A stretch of 64,000 nt of DNA from Erwinia amylovora. Lineage in GTDB: Bacteria; Pseudomonadota; Gammaproteobacteria; Enterobacterales; Enterobacteriaceae. The notes under the pieces are model-generated. The model saw only the letters and a program-made list of their open reading frames with translations, searched no databases and was not told where the DNA came from. The DNA is taken from assembly GCF_017161565.1 (NCBI RefSeq), contig NZ_CP066796.1, positions 620,001-684,000 on the forward strand, given 5' to 3'. This document shows, piece after piece, positions 7,366-18,387 of the stretch (position 1 is the stretch's first letter; each line of letters opens with the position of its first letter). Both the position numbers and the translations under genes were made by a program.

Positions 7366-8577
7366 ATGAGTCTGAATACAAGTGGGCTGGGAGCGTCAAC
7401 GATGCAAATTTCTATCGGCGGTGCGGGCGGAAATAACGGGTTGCTGGGTACCAGTCGCCAGAATGCTGGGTTGGGTGGCAATTCTGCACTGGGGCTGGGC
7501 GGCGGTAATCAAAATGATACCGTCAATCAGCTGGCTGGCTTACTCACCGGCATGATGATGATGATGAGCATGATGGGCGGTGGTGGGCTGATGGGCGGTG
7601 GCTTAGGCGGTGGCTTAGGTAATGGCTTGGGTGGCTCAGGTGGCCTGGGCGAAGGACTGTCGAACGCGCTGAACGATATGTTAGGCGGTTCGCTGAACAC
7701 GCTGGGCTCGAAAGGCGGCAACAATACCACTTCAACAACAAATTCCCCGCTGGACCAGGCGCTGGGTATTAACTCAACGTCCCAAAACGACGATTCCACC
7801 TCCGGCACAGATTCCACCTCAGACTCCAGCGACCCGATGCAGCAGCTGCTGAAGATGTTCAGCGAGATAATGCAAAGCCTGTTTGGTGATGGGCAAGATG
7901 GCACCCAGGGCAGTTCCTCTGGGGGCAAGCAGCCGACCGAAGGCGAGCAGAACGCCTATAAAAAAGGAGTCACTGATGCGCTGTCGGGCCTGATGGGTAA
8001 TGGTCTGAGCCAGCTCCTTGGCAACGGGGGACTGGGAGGTGGTCAGGGCGGTAATGCTGGCACGGGTCTTGACGGTTCGTCGCTGGGCGGCAAAGGGCTG
8101 CAAAACCTGAGCGGGCCGGTGGACTACCAGCAGTTAGGTAACGCCGTGGGTACCGGTATCGGTATGAAAGCGGGCATTCAGGCGCTGAATGATATCGGTA
8201 CGCACAGCGACAGTTCAACCCGTTCTTTCGTCAATAAAGGCGATCGGGCGATGGCGAAGGAAATCGGTCAGTTCATGGACCAGTATCCTGAGGTGTTTGG
8301 CAAGCCGCAGTACCAGAAAGGCCCGGGTCAGGAGGTGAAAACCGATGACAAATCATGGGCAAAAGCACTGAGCAAGCCAGATGACGACGGAATGACACCA
8401 GCCAGTATGGAGCAGTTCAACAAAGCCAAGGGCATGATCAAAAGCGCCATGGCGGGTGATACCGGCAACGGCAACCTGCAGGCACGCGGTGCCGGTGGTT
8501 CTTCGCTGGGTATTGATGCCATGATGGCCGGTGATGCCATTAACAATATGGCACTTGGCAAGCTGGGCGCGGCTTAA
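7366..8577 (+). CDS. hrpN: HrpN harpin
   Basis: A 403-residue, glycine-rich, cysteine-free, heat-stable type harpin secreted through the Hrp system. It elicits the hypersensitive response and helps effectors cross the plant plasma membrane. Features seen: a Met-rich stretch (MMMMMSMM, about residues 63-70) followed by GGG-L-GGG repeats, a Ser/Thr-rich linker, and a charged C-terminal third without glycine repeats. The length is that of E. amylovora HrpN, and the sequence agrees with it as I recall. A good Shine-Dalgarno (AAGAGGAAT) precedes ATG 7366. Its own hrp box lies upstream, and two hairpins follow the stop. Confidence 0.97.
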   Translation: MSLNTSGLGASTMQISIGGAGGNNGLLGTSRQNAGLGGNSALGLGGGNQNDTVNQLAGLLTGMMMMMSMMGGGGLMGGGLGGGLGNGLGGSGGLGEGLSNALNDMLGGSLNTLGSKGGNNTTSTTNSPLDQALGINSTSQNDDSTSGTDSTSDSSDPMQQLLKMFSEIMQSLFGDGQDGTQGSSSGGKQPTEGEQNAYKKGVTDALSGLMGNGLSQLLGNGGLGGGQGGNAGTGLDGSSLGGKGLQNLSGPVDYQQLGNAVGTGIGMKAGIQALNDIGTHSDSSTRSFVNKGDRAMAKEIGQFMDQYPEVFGKPQYQKGPGQEVKTDDKSWAKALSKPDDDGMTPASMEQFNKAKGMIKSAMAGDTGNGNLQARGAGGSSLGIDAMMAGDAINNMALGKLGAA

Positions 8578-8584
8578 GCTTTAG

Positions 8585-8661
8585 CATGGCGGGCAGGCGT
8601 GGCTTGTCCGCCATGGTGTTGGCTGATTAATGCGTGGAAAATCCCTATCTGCTTCCACGCA
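8585..8661 (+). terminator. Two hairpins after hrpN
   Basis: Two inverted repeats lie between hrpN and the chaperone gene: CATGGCGGGCA/TGTCCGCCATG (8585-8615, one G-T pair) and TGCGTGGAA/TTCCACGCA (8631-8661). Neither has a T-run, so they are more likely mRNA-stabilising or attenuating structures than strong terminators. They would favour high harpin levels over the downstream genes. Confidence 0.5.
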
Positions 8662-8691
8662 ATACATCAAGGTTACCTGCGGGAGACTGTG

Positions 8692-9159
8692 ATGATCATA
8701 CAAGATTTACTGGGTGGATTAGCCAGACGGCTGGAAGCCGGACCGCTGTCACTGGATGCCAGTCAACTGTGCTGCCTGCAGGTTAACGGCCTTGAGATGA
8801 CGCTGGAGTGGCTGGAACAGCAGAATATGCTGTTTGTATACCTGAACATTGGCACGCTCGCTGGCGAACAGCACGGCGCGCTATTGGCCGATATCCTCGC
8901 TGCCAATCTGTTTCATTATGGCGCGAGCGACGGTGCCGCATTCGGCCTGGATAAAGAGAAAAACGAACTGTTATTATTTCAACGTTTCCAGCTGCCATCA
9001 GTGGATGAGGCCAGCTTCGTCAGTGCCTGTGTGCAAATGATCGAAGTGGCGAAAATCTGGCAGGGCAAGTTACTGCACGGCCGCGCGGTACCATCTGTGG
9101 CGCCGCGCATGCTGGCGCAGCAGGGATTAACGTTGAATCTCGCCGGGAAAATCACATGA
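8692..9159 (+). CDS. Type III effector chaperone (OrfA-like)
   Basis: About 155 residues from ATG 8692 (MIIQDLLGGL), preceded by GGGAGACTGTG. An earlier in-frame ATG at 8599 would fall in the hairpin region and add an unlikely leader. The small acidic alpha/beta protein with a CesT/SycE-like pattern (N-terminal helix, LEMTLEW strand, LLFQRFQLP) fits a class I chaperone of effectors. It overlaps the YopJ-family effector gene by 4 bases (ATGA), strongly suggesting it serves that effector. In E. amylovora this gene is called orfA. Confidence 0.8.
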   Translation: MIIQDLLGGLARRLEAGPLSLDASQLCCLQVNGLEMTLEWLEQQNMLFVYLNIGTLAGEQHGALLADILAANLFHYGASDGAAFGLDKEKNELLLFQRFQLPSVDEASFVSACVQMIEVAKIWQGKLLHGRAVPSVAPRMLAQQGLTLNLAGKIT

Positions 9160-10361
9160 AATTATCTGGACTGAGTAGCGGGCAAAAAAGCCCGGCCCAG
9201 CAAACGGATCAAGCTTCCTCCTCTTCAACACGCCCCTCACCTCCACCGGCGGGAAGGCGCTTACAGCGGCAGGACGCGCTGCCCACCAACATCCGCTATC
9301 ATGCCATACAGGTACCGGGTACGCCGGATCGCGCGCGCGTAGCCACCCGAAATGCATCGGAGGCCAGCTCTTCTGCGGCGCCTGCTTCTGAGCACGCTGG
9401 CCCATCTATGGCACTATCTCGTCAGTTCGGTAACCGTGAGAGCCCAGCGCTTGCCCGTTTTCATGATGCGCTGCAGCAATCTCCCAAAACGTTGCGCGCC
9501 AACCCCGCGCCGGAAAAGCCGGAGAAAGTCCCGGATCGCCTGCAGCAAAAGGCAGACGCCATCAATTTGCCACAGTTAAAGAAACTGGATAAAAGCCTGT
9601 ACGAATACGCCAAAATGGCGACCGAACTCATAAAAGAAGGAGCGGGACCCGACGGCGATCTTACTGCAATGGATAGAAAGCTATTGCCGCTACTGGCCGA
9701 TGCGGAAAACGCACGTAACCCGGGGCTGAATCTGCGCACTTTTCACAAAACCGATGAGTGCTATCAGGCGATAAAGGCGCAAAATAAAAAAGTACAGGAG
9801 TCCAGACAGCCAATGTCTATGCGCGCGATTTATCCGCCCATGAGGGGCATGAGTGACCATCGCGTTGCGTTGGACATCCAGTTCCGACCGGGTCATCGCC
9901 CTTCGGTTGTGGGTTATGAGTCCGCGCCGGGCAATTTGGCTGAGCATTTGAAATACGGACTTGAGCATGGATTGCGCGGGGCTAAGGTGCAGGTGGTGGC
10001 AAATACGATTCAAAACTCCGTAAGAGGCTGCTCCATGTTTGCCTTGAATAATGCCCTGAAGTCCTTTAAGCATCAAGATGAGTACACTGCGCGGCTGCAT
10101 AGCGGTGAAAAACAGGTTCCCATCCCCGCCGAATTTTTCAAACATGCGCATTCGAAAACCCTGATTGAGGGGCACCCGCATAAGGACGCTATTGTCTCTA
10201 AAGATAAAGGCGGGCTGCATGCAGAAACATTGCTGCACAGAAATCTGGCCTATCGTGCTGACAGGACTAACCACTCTTACAGTACCTCGATTGAAGGTTT
10301 CCGCCTGCAGGAAATACAGCGGGCAGGTGAATTTCTGGCCGCAAGAAAACAAAGAAAGTAG
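9156..10361 (+). CDS. eop1: YopJ/HopZ-family type III effector Eop1
   Basis: A 401-residue type III effector of the YopJ acetyltransferase family (clan CE fold). The first 130 residues are Ser/Pro/Ala-rich and disordered, as expected for a secretion and chaperone-binding region. The catalytic triad can be read as His235 (SDHRVALDIQF), Glu255 (VGYESAP) and Cys292 (VRGCSMFALNNAL). Family members acetylate Ser, Thr or Lys residues of host immune proteins, usually after activation by host inositol hexakisphosphate. It follows its likely chaperone with a 4-base overlap and ends before a bidirectional terminator. In E. amylovora the gene is known as orfB/eop1. Confidence 0.9.
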   Translation: MKLSGLSSGQKSPAQQTDQASSSSTRPSPPPAGRRLQRQDALPTNIRYHAIQVPGTPDRARVATRNASEASSSAAPASEHAGPSMALSRQFGNRESPALARFHDALQQSPKTLRANPAPEKPEKVPDRLQQKADAINLPQLKKLDKSLYEYAKMATELIKEGAGPDGDLTAMDRKLLPLLADAENARNPGLNLRTFHKTDECYQAIKAQNKKVQESRQPMSMRAIYPPMRGMSDHRVALDIQFRPGHRPSVVGYESAPGNLAEHLKYGLEHGLRGAKVQVVANTIQNSVRGCSMFALNNALKSFKHQDEYTARLHSGEKQVPIPAEFFKHAHSKTLIEGHPHKDAIVSKDKGGLHAETLLHRNLAYRADRTNHSYSTSIEGFRLQEIQRAGEFLAARKQRK

Positions 10362-10378
10362 CCTTGCTCAGAGGCAGT

Positions 10379-10414
10379 AAAAAAACGCATCGTGAGTTAC
10401 CGCTGCGTTTTTTT
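10379..10414. terminator. Bidirectional terminator between eop1 and the hrpW operon
   Basis: AAAAAAACGCA (10379-10389) and TGCGTTTTTTT (10404-10414) form an inverted repeat with T-runs readable from both strands. It sits between the convergent eop1 (plus) and hrpW-partner (minus) genes. Confidence 0.75.
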
Positions 10415-10485
10415 ATTGGCATCTTCGCTGTCGGTCGGCTGAAGCAGCGTGGCTGCAAAGGGCAGCAAATCCACGCCGATAAGGG

Positions 10486-10818
10486 CTATAACCCGCGTTG
10501 TTGCTGTAACTGCTGGAGTTCCAACAGGCGATCCGCCAGATAACGGGTGATCCACCACGCCGTTTGCCCGACGTTACTGTCTGACCTGTCGCTGTCGCCG
10601 ATAAGAAAGTCGGCATGCAGACTGTCGACAAAGCTATCCAGCTCAAACTTACCCTGGCGTTGTGGCATAGGGCGGCTAAGTACCTGATGCAGCCGCTGCT
10701 GCACCTGATCAATGGCCTTTTGAAAAGCCTGATACTGCGCCGGTGACAGGTGTTGCTGGCTGTTAACCACATCAACCCAGCTTTCTGCCGGAGGTATCTC
10801 TGCGGATTTCATCATCAT
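10486..10818 (-). CDS. Small protein encoded after hrpW (OrfC-like, possible chaperone)
   Basis: A 110-residue acidic, Gln/Leu-rich soluble protein with no signal peptide. It follows hrpW directly, with a 4-base ATGA overlap, so it is translated from the hrpW message. Three consecutive ATG codons at its start leave the exact start open. The size and coupling suggest a type III accessory factor or chaperone for HrpW, but no motif proves this. E. amylovora carries a gene of this kind (orfC) at the same place. Confidence 0.6.
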   Translation of the reverse strand: MMMKSAEIPPAESWVDVVNSQQHLSPAQYQAFQKAIDQVQQRLHQVLSRPMPQRQGKFELDSFVDSLHADFLIGDSDRSDSNVGQTAWWITRYLADRLLELQQLQQQRGL

Positions 10819-12158
10819 TCAGCCACCTTCAGGTTGGCGGACATCGGCACTTTGTAGTGGTTTTCAACATCACCCAGTGAGATATCACTGGTATTGACGT
10901 TTAGCCCCTCGCTATCGCTTTTAACGAACGAGAACTTACCGTCTTCTGCGCTGATATGGCTCAGATTCAGATCCCAGTTACCCTGTTGACCGCCGTTAGT
11001 GCGTACAAAAGTACCAAAGTCTTTGGCCTTCACGTTGTCAACGCTCAGGTTAGTATCGGCATTCAGCTGCAGGATCTTGTCAGAGGCGTGCTCGAAGGAA
11101 CTGTTAGTGATTTCAACGTGGGATTTTTTGCCCGCGCTGTTTGGCTTAACGGTAATCGCGTCCTCACCCACGTTGGTGACGTGCAGATTGTCTATTTTGG
11201 CATCACCGTAAAGATGAATACCATCCGCCCCGTCGTCGCCCATGGTGACGTTTTTCAGGCTGGCACCGTCTTCCAGTATAAACAGCGGTTTCTGGTTTTC
11301 AGACTGGCCGCCATCGCCTAATTCTGAACCGGCGGTGAAGGTTTGTCCTTTGCCATCAAACACCTGACCCGCTTTCACGGTAATGGTGTCATGCAGCACC
11401 GTCTGATTAGCGCCGGCGCTGGTGAAGGCCACCGAATTTCCGGCCCCGATGCCCGCGCTACCAACAGGGTCAGGATGATCGGTTACCGGCGTGCTGCCCC
11501 CGGCTGCTTTGGTGGGAGAAGAAGGGAAATCAAGCGGTGAGGTAGGGGACGTTGGCGTGGATGGGGGTGAGAAGGTACTGACGGGAGAGTAGTTGCCGGA
11601 AGGGGAGTTGCCGGAAGGGGCCTTCCCCCCTGATAGATCGTTAAAAGGGGAACCGCCAGATGAAGAAGTACCGGAAGAGGCACTGTTGTTGCCCGTACCA
11701 GGTTGGCCAAACTGATCGCTTTGGCCGTCCATCATGCGTGCAATAAGCTTCAGCATGGCTTTCAGTAAAGGATTATCGCCGATCTGCCCGCCGCCCTGGC
11801 CATCGGGCGTGATGGCCTGATCCAGCCCGTTGTTGCCCATCTCACTCAGCATGTTCTGACTGTCAGACTGCGGAGTGGTTCCTGCTGTGCCTTTTCGTCC
11901 GTTCAGGCCGCCAGCGTTACCAACTCCTGTAGTCTGGTCATTGCCACCGGCTCCGGTTGCCGCATTACCTGATTGTGGCGATAGCAGTGACTTTAACAGT
12001 TCCGCCAATAATTGAGCCATTTGCTCAATGGTTTGCCGATCGATGGGTTGTTGCCCCAACGCAGAATTTGCATTATGACCACCAAGCCCGTTGTCCCCCC
12101 CGGACTGGAACAGACCCGGCGAGGACGAGGTATTGTTGTTAAGCGTAAGAATTGACAT
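10815..12158 (-). CDS. hrpW: HrpW, harpin with pectate-lyase-like domain
   Basis: A 447-residue type III secreted protein in two parts. The N-terminal harpin-like half (residues 1 to about 235) is rich in Gly, Asn, Ser, Gln and later Pro/Ser/Thr, and has no cysteine. The C-terminal half (about 250-447) is a class III pectate lyase type beta-helix: DTITVKAGQVFDGKGQTF, then ADGIHLYGDAKIDNLHVTNVGEDA and related repeats. It probably acts in the plant cell wall space and helps effector delivery; enzyme activity is not assured in this family. A perfect hrp box lies upstream, back to back with that of dspE. Confidence 0.95.
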   Translation of the reverse strand: MSILTLNNNTSSSPGLFQSGGDNGLGGHNANSALGQQPIDRQTIEQMAQLLAELLKSLLSPQSGNAATGAGGNDQTTGVGNAGGLNGRKGTAGTTPQSDSQNMLSEMGNNGLDQAITPDGQGGGQIGDNPLLKAMLKLIARMMDGQSDQFGQPGTGNNSASSGTSSSGGSPFNDLSGGKAPSGNSPSGNYSPVSTFSPPSTPTSPTSPLDFPSSPTKAAGGSTPVTDHPDPVGSAGIGAGNSVAFTSAGANQTVLHDTITVKAGQVFDGKGQTFTAGSELGDGGQSENQKPLFILEDGASLKNVTMGDDGADGIHLYGDAKIDNLHVTNVGEDAITVKPNSAGKKSHVEITNSSFEHASDKILQLNADTNLSVDNVKAKDFGTFVRTNGGQQGNWDLNLSHISAEDGKFSFVKSDSEGLNVNTSDISLGDVENHYKVPMSANLKVAE

Positions 12159-12217
12159 GGATATTCCCCTTTTGCGACGTTAACCAGCCCTAAGCGTGCA
12201 GCATTTGCTGCCTGAAT

Positions 12218-12245
12218 TGAGTGGGTTTGGCGTTGACAGGGTTCC
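12218..12245 (-). promoter_or_regulatory. hrp box of hrpW
   Basis: Read on the minus strand: GGAACC (12245-12240), 15 bases, CCACTCA (12224-12218), a full consensus match. It lies 60 bases before the hrpW start. Confidence 0.9.
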
Positions 12246-12285
12246 GCGCACAGTGAGGGGGGGCAGACTTTTTTTTAACCTGGTG

Positions 12286-12313
12286 GGAACCGGTTGCAGA
12301 GAATTGCAACATA
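12286..12313 (+). promoter_or_regulatory. hrp box of dspE
   Basis: GGAACC (12286-12291), 15 bases, CAACATA (12307-12313). One mismatch to CCACNNA, and the same variant I recall for the E. amylovora dsp operon. It lies 43 bases before the dspE start and 40 bases from the oppositely directed hrpW -35 block. Confidence 0.85.
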
Positions 12314-12355
12314 AAAATATCTAATGTTTACGGCAGAGGGTGGGGGCAACGGGTC

Positions 12356-15300
12356 ATGGAATTAAAATCACTGGGAACTGAACACAAGGCGGCAGTACAC
12401 ACAGCGGCGCACAACCCTGTGGGGCATGGTGTTGCCTTACAGCAGGGCAGCAGCAGCAGCAGCCCGCAAAATGCCGCTGCATCATTGGCGGCAGAAGGCA
12501 AAAATCGTGGGAAAATGCCGAGAATTCACCAGCCATCTACTGCGGCTGATGGTATCAGCGCTGCTCACCAGCAAAAGAAATCCTTCAGTCTCAGGGGCTG
12601 TTTGGGGACGAAAAAATTTTCCAGATCGGCACCGCAGGGCCAGCCAGGTACCACCCACAGCAAAGGGGCAACATTGCGCGATCTGCTGGCGCGGGACGAC
12701 GGCGAAACGCAGCATGAGGCGGCCGCGCCAGATGCGGCGCGTTTGACCCGTTCGGGCGGCGTCAAACGCCGCAATATGGACGACATGGCCGGGCGGCCAA
12801 TGGTGAAAGGTGGCAGCGGCGAAGATAAGGTACCAACGCAGCAAAAACGGCATCAGCTGAACAATTTTGGCCAGATGCGCCAAACGATGTTGAGCAAAAT
12901 GGCTCACCCGGCTTCAGCCAACGCCGGCGATCGCCTGCAGCATTCACCGCCGCACATCCCGGGTAGCCACCACGAAATCAAGGAAGAACCGGTTGGCTCC
13001 ACCAGCAAGGCAACAACGGCCCACGCAGACAGAGTGGAAATCGCTCAGGAAGATGACGACAGCGAATTCCAGCAACTGCATCAACAGCGGCTGGCGCGCG
13101 AACGGGAAAATCCACCGCAGCCGCCCAAACTCGGCGTTGCCACACCGATTAGCGCCAGGTTTCAGCCCAAACTGACTGCGGTTGCGGAAAGCGTCCTTGA
13201 GGGGACAGATACCACGCAGTCACCCCTTAAGCCGCAATCAATGCTGAAAGGAAGTGGAGCCGGGGTAACGCCGCTGGCGGTAACGCTGGATAAAGGCAAG
13301 TTGCAGCTGGCACCGGATAATCCACCCGCGCTCAATACGTTGTTGAAGCAGACATTGGGTAAAGACACCCAGCACTATCTGGCGCACCATGCCAGCAGCG
13401 ACGGTAGCCAGCATCTGCTGCTGGACAACAAAGGCCACCTGTTTGATATCAAAAGCACCGCCACCAGCTATAGCGTGCTGCACAACAGCCACCCCGGTGA
13501 GATAAAGGGCAAGCTGGCGCAGGCGGGTACTGGCTCCGTCAGCGTAGACGGTAAAAGCGGCAAGATCTCGCTGGGGAGCGGTACGCAAAGTCACAACAAA
13601 ACAATGCTAAGCCAACCGGGGGAAGCGCACCGTTCCTTATTAACCGGCATTTGGCAGCATCCTGCTGGCGCAGCGCGGCCGCAGGGCGAGTCAATCCGCC
13701 TGCATGACGACAAAATTCATATCCTGCATCCGGAGCTGGGCGTATGGCAATCTGCGGATAAAGATACCCACAGCCAGCTGTCTCGCCAGGCAGACGGTAA
13801 GCTCTATGCGCTGAAAGACAACCGTACCCTGCAAAACCTCTCCGATAATAAATCCTCAGAAAAGCTGGTCGATAAAATCAAATCGTATTCCGTTGATCAG
13901 CGGGGGCAGGTGGCGATCCTGACGGATACTCCCGGCCGCCATAAGATGAGTATTATGCCCTCGCTGGATGCTTCCCCGGAGAGCCATATTTCCCTCAGCC
14001 TGCATTTTGCCGATGCCCACCAGGGGTTATTGCACGGGAAGTCGGAGCTTGAGGCACAATCTGTCGCGATCAGCCATGGGCGACTGGTTGTGGCCGATAG
14101 CGAAGGCAAGCTGTTTAGCGCCGCCATTCCGAAGCAAGGGGATGGAAACGAACTGAAAATGAAAGCCATGCCTCAGCATGCGCTCGATGAACATTTTGGT
14201 CATGACCACCAGATTTCTGGATTTTTCCATGACGACCACGGCCAGCTTAATGCGCTGGTGAAAAATAACTTCAGGCAGCAGCATGCCTGCCCGTTGGGTA
14301 ACGATCATCAGTTTCACCCCGGCTGGAACCTGACTGATGCGCTGGTTATCGACAATCAGCTGGGGCTGCATCATACCAATCCTGAACCGCATGAGATTCT
14401 TGATATGGGGCATTTAGGCAGCCTGGCGTTACAGGAGGGCAAGCTTCACTATTTTGACCAGCTGACCAAAGGGTGGACTGGCGCGGAGTCAGATTGTAAG
14501 CAGCTGAAAAAAGGCCTGGATGGAGCAGCTTATCTACTGAAAGACGGTGAAGTGAAACGCCTGAATATTAATCAGAGCACCTCCTCTATCAAGCACGGAA
14601 CGGAAAACGTTTTTTCGCTGCCGCATGTGCGCAATAAACCGGAGCCGGGAGATGCCCTGCAAGGGCTGAATAAAGACGATAAGGCCCAGGCCATGGCGGT
14701 GATTGGGGTAAATAAATACCTGGCGCTGACGGAAAAAGGGGACATTCGCTCCTTCCAGATAAAACCCGGCACCCAGCAGTTGGAGCGGCCGGCACAAACT
14801 CTCAGCCGCGAAGGTATCAGCGGCGAACTGAAAGACATTCATGTCGACCACAAGCAGAACCTGTATGCCTTGACCCACGAGGGAGAGGTGTTTCATCAGC
14901 CGCGTGAAGCCTGGCAGAATGGTGCCGAAAGCAGCAGCTGGCACAAACTGGCGTTGCCACAGAGTGAAAGTAAGCTAAAAAGTCTGGACATGAGCCATGA
15001 GCACAAACCGATTGCCACCTTTGAAGACGGTAGCCAGCATCAGCTGAAGGCTGGCGGCTGGCACGCCTATGCGGCACCTGAACGCGGGCCGCTGGCGGTG
15101 GGTACCAGCGGTTCACAAACCGTCTTTAACCGACTAATGCAGGGGGTGAAAGGCAAGGTGATCCCAGGCAGCGGGTTGACGGTTAAGCTCTCGGCTCAGA
15201 CGGGGGGAATGACCGGCGCCGAAGGGCGCAAGGTCAGCAGTAAATTTTCCGAAAGGATCCGCGCCTATGCGTTCAACCCAACAATGTCCACGCCGCGACC

Positions 15301-17872
15301 GATTAAAAATGCTGCTTATGCCACACAGCACGGCTGGCAGGGGCGTGAGGGGTTGAAGCCGTTGTACGAGATGCAGGGAGCGCTGATTAAACAACTGGAT
15401 GCGCATAACGTTCGTCATAACGCGCCACAGCCAGATTTGCAGAGCAAACTGGAAACTCTGGATTTAGGCGAACATGGCGCAGAATTGCTTAACGACATGA
15501 AGCGCTTCCGCGACGAACTGGAGCAGAGTGCAACCCGTTCGGTGACCGTTTTAGGTCAACATCAGGGAGTGCTAAAAAGCAACGGTGAAATCAATAGCGA
15601 ATTTAAGCCATCGCCCGGCAAGGCGTTGGTCCAGAGCTTTAACGTCAATCGCTCTGGTCAGGATCTAAGCAAGTCACTGCAACAGGCAGTACATGCCACG
15701 CCGCCATCCGCAGAGAGTAAACTGCAATCCATGCTGGGGCACTTTGTCAGTGCCGGGGTGGATATGAGTCATCAGAAGGGCGAGATCCCGCTGGGCCGCC
15801 AGCGCGATCCGAATGATAAAACCGCACTGACCAAATCGCGTTTAATTTTAGATACCGTGACCATCGGTGAACTGCATGAACTGGCCGATAAGGCGAAACT
15901 GGTATCTGACCATAAACCCGATGCCGATCAGATAAAACAGCTGCGCCAGCAGTTCGATACGCTGCGTGAAAAGCGGTATGAGAGCAATCCGGTGAAGCAT
16001 TACACCGATATGGGCTTCACCCATAATAAGGCGCTGGAAGCAAACTATGATGCGGTCAAAGCCTTTATCAATGCCTTTAAGAAAGAGCACCACGGCGTCA
16101 ATCTGACCACGCGTACCGTACTGGAATCACAGGGCAGTGCGGAGCTGGCGAAGAAGCTCAAGAATACGCTGTTGTCCCTGGACAGTGGTGAAAGTATGAG
16201 CTTCAGCCGGTCATATGGCGGGGGCGTCAGCACTGTCTTTGTGCCTACCCTTAGCAAGAAGGTGCCAGTTCCGGTGATCCCCGGAGCCGGCATCACGCTG
16301 GATCGCGCCTATAACCTGAGCTTCAGTCGTACCAGCGGCGGATTGAACGTCAGTTTTGGCCGCGACGGCGGGGTGAGTGGTAACATCATGGTCGCTACCG
16401 GCCATGATGTGATGCCCTATATGACCGGTAAGAAAACCAGTGCAGGTAACGCCAGTGACTGGTTGAGCGCAAAACATAAAATCAGCCCGGACTTGCGTAT
16501 CGGCGCTGCTGTGAGTGGCACCCTGCAAGGAACGCTACAAAACAGCCTGAAGTTTAAGCTGACAGAGGATGAGCTGCCTGGCTTTATCCATGGCTTGACG
16601 CATGGCACGTTGACCCCGGCAGAACTGTTGCAAAAGGGGATCGAACATCAGATGAAGCAGGGCAGCAAACTGACGTTTAGCGTCGATACCTCGGCAAATC
16701 TGGATCTGCGTGCCGGTATCAATCTGAACGAAGACGGCAGTAAACCAAATGGTGTCACTGCCCGTGTTTCTGCCGGGCTAAGTGCATCGGCAAACCTGGC
16801 CGCCGGCTCGCGTGAACGCAGCACCACCTCTGGCCAGTTTGGCAGCACGACTTCGGCCAGCAATAACCGCCCAACCTTCCTCAACGGGGTCGGCGCGGGT
16901 GCTAACCTGACGGCTGCTTTAGGGGTTGCCCATTCATCTACGCATGAAGGGAAACCGGTCGGGATCTTCCCGGCATTTACCTCGACCAATGTTTCGGCAG
17001 CGCTGGCGCTGGATAACCGTACCTCACAGAGTATCAGCCTGGAATTGAAGCGCGCGGAGCCGGTGACCAGCAACGATATCAGCGAGTTGACCTCCACGCT
17101 GGGAAAACACTTTAAGGATAGCGCCACAACGAAGATGCTTGCCGCTCTCAAAGAGTTAGATGACGCTAAGCCCGCTGAACAACTGCATATTTTACAGCAG
17201 CATTTCAGTGCAAAAGATGTCGTCGGTGATGAACGCTACGAGGCGGTGCGCAACCTGAAAAAACTGGTGATACGTCAACAGGCTGCGGACAGCCACAGCA
17301 TGGAATTAGGATCTGCCAGTCACAGCACGACCTACAATAATCTGTCGAGAATAAATAATGACGGCATTGTCGAGCTGCTACACAAACATTTCGATGCGGC
17401 ATTACCAGCAAGCAGTGCCAAACGTCTTGGTGAAATGATGAATAACGATCCGGCACTGAAAGATATTATTAAGCAGCTGCAAAGTACGCCGTTCAGCAGC
17501 GCCAGCGTGTCGATGGAGCTGAAAGATGGTCTGCGTGAGCAGACGGAAAAAGCAATACTGGACGGTAAGGTCGGTCGTGAAGAAGTGGGAGTACTTTTCC
17601 AGGATCGTAACAACTTGCGTGTTAAATCGGTCAGCGTCAGTCAGTCCGTCAGCAAAAGCGAAGGCTTCAATACCCCAGCGCTGTTACTGGGGACGAGCAA
17701 CAGCGCTGCTATGAGCATGGAGCGCAACATCGGAACCATTAATTTTAAATACGGCCAGGATCAGAACACCCCACGGCGATTTACCCTGGAGGGTGGAATA
17801 GCTCAGGCTAATCCGCAGGTCGCATCTGCGCTTACTGATTTGAAGAAGGAAGGGCTGGAAATGAAGAGCTAA
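12356..17872 (+). CDS. dspE: DspE (DspA/E), AvrE-family type III effector
   Basis: An 1838-residue effector of the AvrE family, essential for disease in E. amylovora. The first 280 residues are polar and low-complexity (runs of Ser, Gln, His) and should carry the secretion and DspF-binding region. Residues about 300-950 show repeated beta-propeller-like units such as [20 protein letters not shown] and YALTHEGEV. The C-terminal half contains glycine-rich amphipathic strands ([32 protein letters not shown]), in line with the reported membrane channel activity of AvrE proteins. The frame is intact from ATG 12356 to TAA. dspF, its chaperone gene, follows. Confidence 0.97.
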   Translation: MELKSLGTEHKAAVHTAAHNPVGHGVALQQGSSSSSPQNAAASLAAEGKNRGKMPRIHQPSTAADGISAAHQQKKSFSLRGCLGTKKFSRSAPQGQPGTTHSKGATLRDLLARDDGETQHEAAAPDAARLTRSGGVKRRNMDDMAGRPMVKGGSGEDKVPTQQKRHQLNNFGQMRQTMLSKMAHPASANAGDRLQHSPPHIPGSHHEIKEEPVGSTSKATTAHADRVEIAQEDDDSEFQQLHQQRLARERENPPQPPKLGVATPISARFQPKLTAVAESVLEGTDTTQSPLKPQSMLKGSGAGVTPLAVTLDKGKLQLAPDNPPALNTLLKQTLGKDTQHYLAHHASSDGSQHLLLDNKGHLFDIKSTATSYSVLHNSHPGEIKGKLAQAGTGSVSVDGKSGKISLGSGTQSHNKTMLSQPGEAHRSLLTGIWQHPAGAARPQGESIRLHDDKIHILHPELGVWQSADKDTHSQLSRQADGKLYALKDNRTLQNLSDNKSSEKLVDKIKSYSVDQRGQVAILTDTPGRHKMSIMPSLDASPESHISLSLHFADAHQGLLHGKSELEAQSVAISHGRLVVADSEGKLFSAAIPKQGDGNELKMKAMPQHALDEHFGHDHQISGFFHDDHGQLNALVKNNFRQQHACPLGNDHQFHPGWNLTDALVIDNQLGLHHTNPEPHEILDMGHLGSLALQEGKLHYFDQLTKGWTGAESDCKQLKKGLDGAAYLLKDGEVKRLNINQSTSSIKHGTENVFSLPHVRNKPEPGDALQGLNKDDKAQAMAVIGVNKYLALTEKGDIRSFQIKPGTQQLERPAQTLSREGISGELKDIHVDHKQNLYALTHEGEVFHQPREAWQNGAESSSWHKLALPQSESKLKSLDMSHEHKPIATFEDGSQHQLKAGGWHAYAAPERGPLAVGTSGSQTVFNRLMQGVKGKVIPGSGLTVKLSAQTGGMTGAEGRKVSSKFSERIRAYAFNPTMSTPRPIKNAAYATQHGWQGREGLKPLYEMQGALIKQLDAHNVRHNAPQPDLQSKLETLDLGEHGAELLNDMKRFRDELEQSATRSVTVLGQHQGVLKSNGEINSEFKPSPGKALVQSFNVNRSGQDLSKSLQQAVHATPPSAESKLQSMLGHFVSAGVDMSHQKGEIPLGRQRDPNDKTALTKSRLILDTVTIGELHELADKAKLVSDHKPDADQIKQLRQQFDTLREKRYESNPVKHYTDMGFTHNKALEANYDAVKAFINAFKKEHHGVNLTTRTVLESQGSAELAKKLKNTLLSLDSGESMSFSRSYGGGVSTVFVPTLSKKVPVPVIPGAGITLDRAYNLSFSRTSGGLNVSFGRDGGVSGNIMVATGHDVMPYMTGKKTSAGNASDWLSAKHKISPDLRIGAAVSGTLQGTLQNSLKFKLTEDELPGFIHGLTHGTLTPAELLQKGIEHQMKQGSKLTFSVDTSANLDLRAGINLNEDGSKPNGVTARVSAGLSASANLAAGSRERSTTSGQFGSTTSASNNRPTFLNGVGAGANLTAALGVAHSSTHEGKPVGIFPAFTSTNVSAALALDNRTSQSISLELKRAEPVTSNDISELTSTLGKHFKDSATTKMLAALKELDDAKPAEQLHILQQHFSAKDVVGDERYEAVRNLKKLVIRQQAADSHSMELGSASHSTTYNNLSRINNDGIVELLHKHFDAALPASSAKRLGEMMNNDPALKDIIKQLQSTPFSSASVSMELKDGLREQTEKAILDGKVGREEVGVLFQDRNNLRVKSVSVSQSVSKSEGFNTPALLLGTSNSAAMSMERNIGTINFKYGQDQNTPRRFTLEGGIAQANPQVASALTDLKKEGLEMKS

Positions 17873-17933
17873 TGAGCATGTTGTTGCCCTTCACACAACC
17901 GACGAGATAATTACGCAATAAGGAGCGAGATTG

Positions 17934-18353
17934 ATGACATCGTCACAGCAGCGGGTTGAAAGGTTTTTACAGTATTTCTCCGCCGGGTGTAAAACGCCCA
18001 TACATCTGAAAGACGGGGTGTGCGCCCTGTATAACGAACAAGATGAGGAGGCGGCGGTGCTGGAAGTACCGCAACACAGCGACAGCCTGTTACTACACTG
18101 CCGAATCATTGAGGCTGACCCACAAACTTCAATAACCCTGTATTCGATGCTATTACAGCTGAATTTTGAAATGGCGGCCATGCGCGGCTGTTGGCTGGCG
18201 CTGGATGAACTGCACAACGTGCGTTTATGTTTTCAGCAGTCGCTGGAGCATCTGGATGAAGCAAGTTTTAGCGATATCGTTAGCGGCTTCATCGAACATG
18301 CGGCAGAAGTGCGTGAGTATATAGCGCAATTAGACGAGAGTAGCGCGGCATAA
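17934..18353 (+). CDS. dspF: DspF (DspB/F), chaperone of DspE
   Basis: A 139-residue acidic class I type III chaperone (CesT/SycE type) that binds the N-terminal part of DspE, keeps it soluble and guides it to the export apparatus. I start at ATG 17934, 9 bases after AGGAG; an in-frame TTG directly before it (17931) is less likely. The pattern of an N-terminal amphipathic helix, a hydrophobic strand (LLLHCRIIEA) and a helical C terminus fits the family. It follows dspE by 61 bases without a new hrp box, so the two share one transcript. A strong hairpin ends the operon. Confidence 0.95.
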   Translation: MTSSQQRVERFLQYFSAGCKTPIHLKDGVCALYNEQDEEAAVLEVPQHSDSLLLHCRIIEADPQTSITLYSMLLQLNFEMAAMRGCWLALDELHNVRLCFQQSLEHLDEASFSDIVSGFIEHAAEVREYIAQLDESSAA

Positions 18354-18355
18354 TC

Positions 18356-18387
18356 TATTGCGGCTGAACGCTTGTTCAGCCGCAATA
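18356..18387 (+). terminator. Strong hairpin after dspF
   Basis: TATTGCGGCTGAAC (18356-18369) pairs perfectly with GTTCAGCCGCAATA (18374-18387) around a 4-base loop. There is no T-run. It marks the end of the dsp operon and of the dense hrp island. Confidence 0.65.

Noticed and set aside
7540..7680. Gly/Met repeats in hrpN taken as a DNA tandem repeat
   Set aside because: The repetition follows from harpin amino-acid composition and is conserved in the protein; no regular DNA unit.
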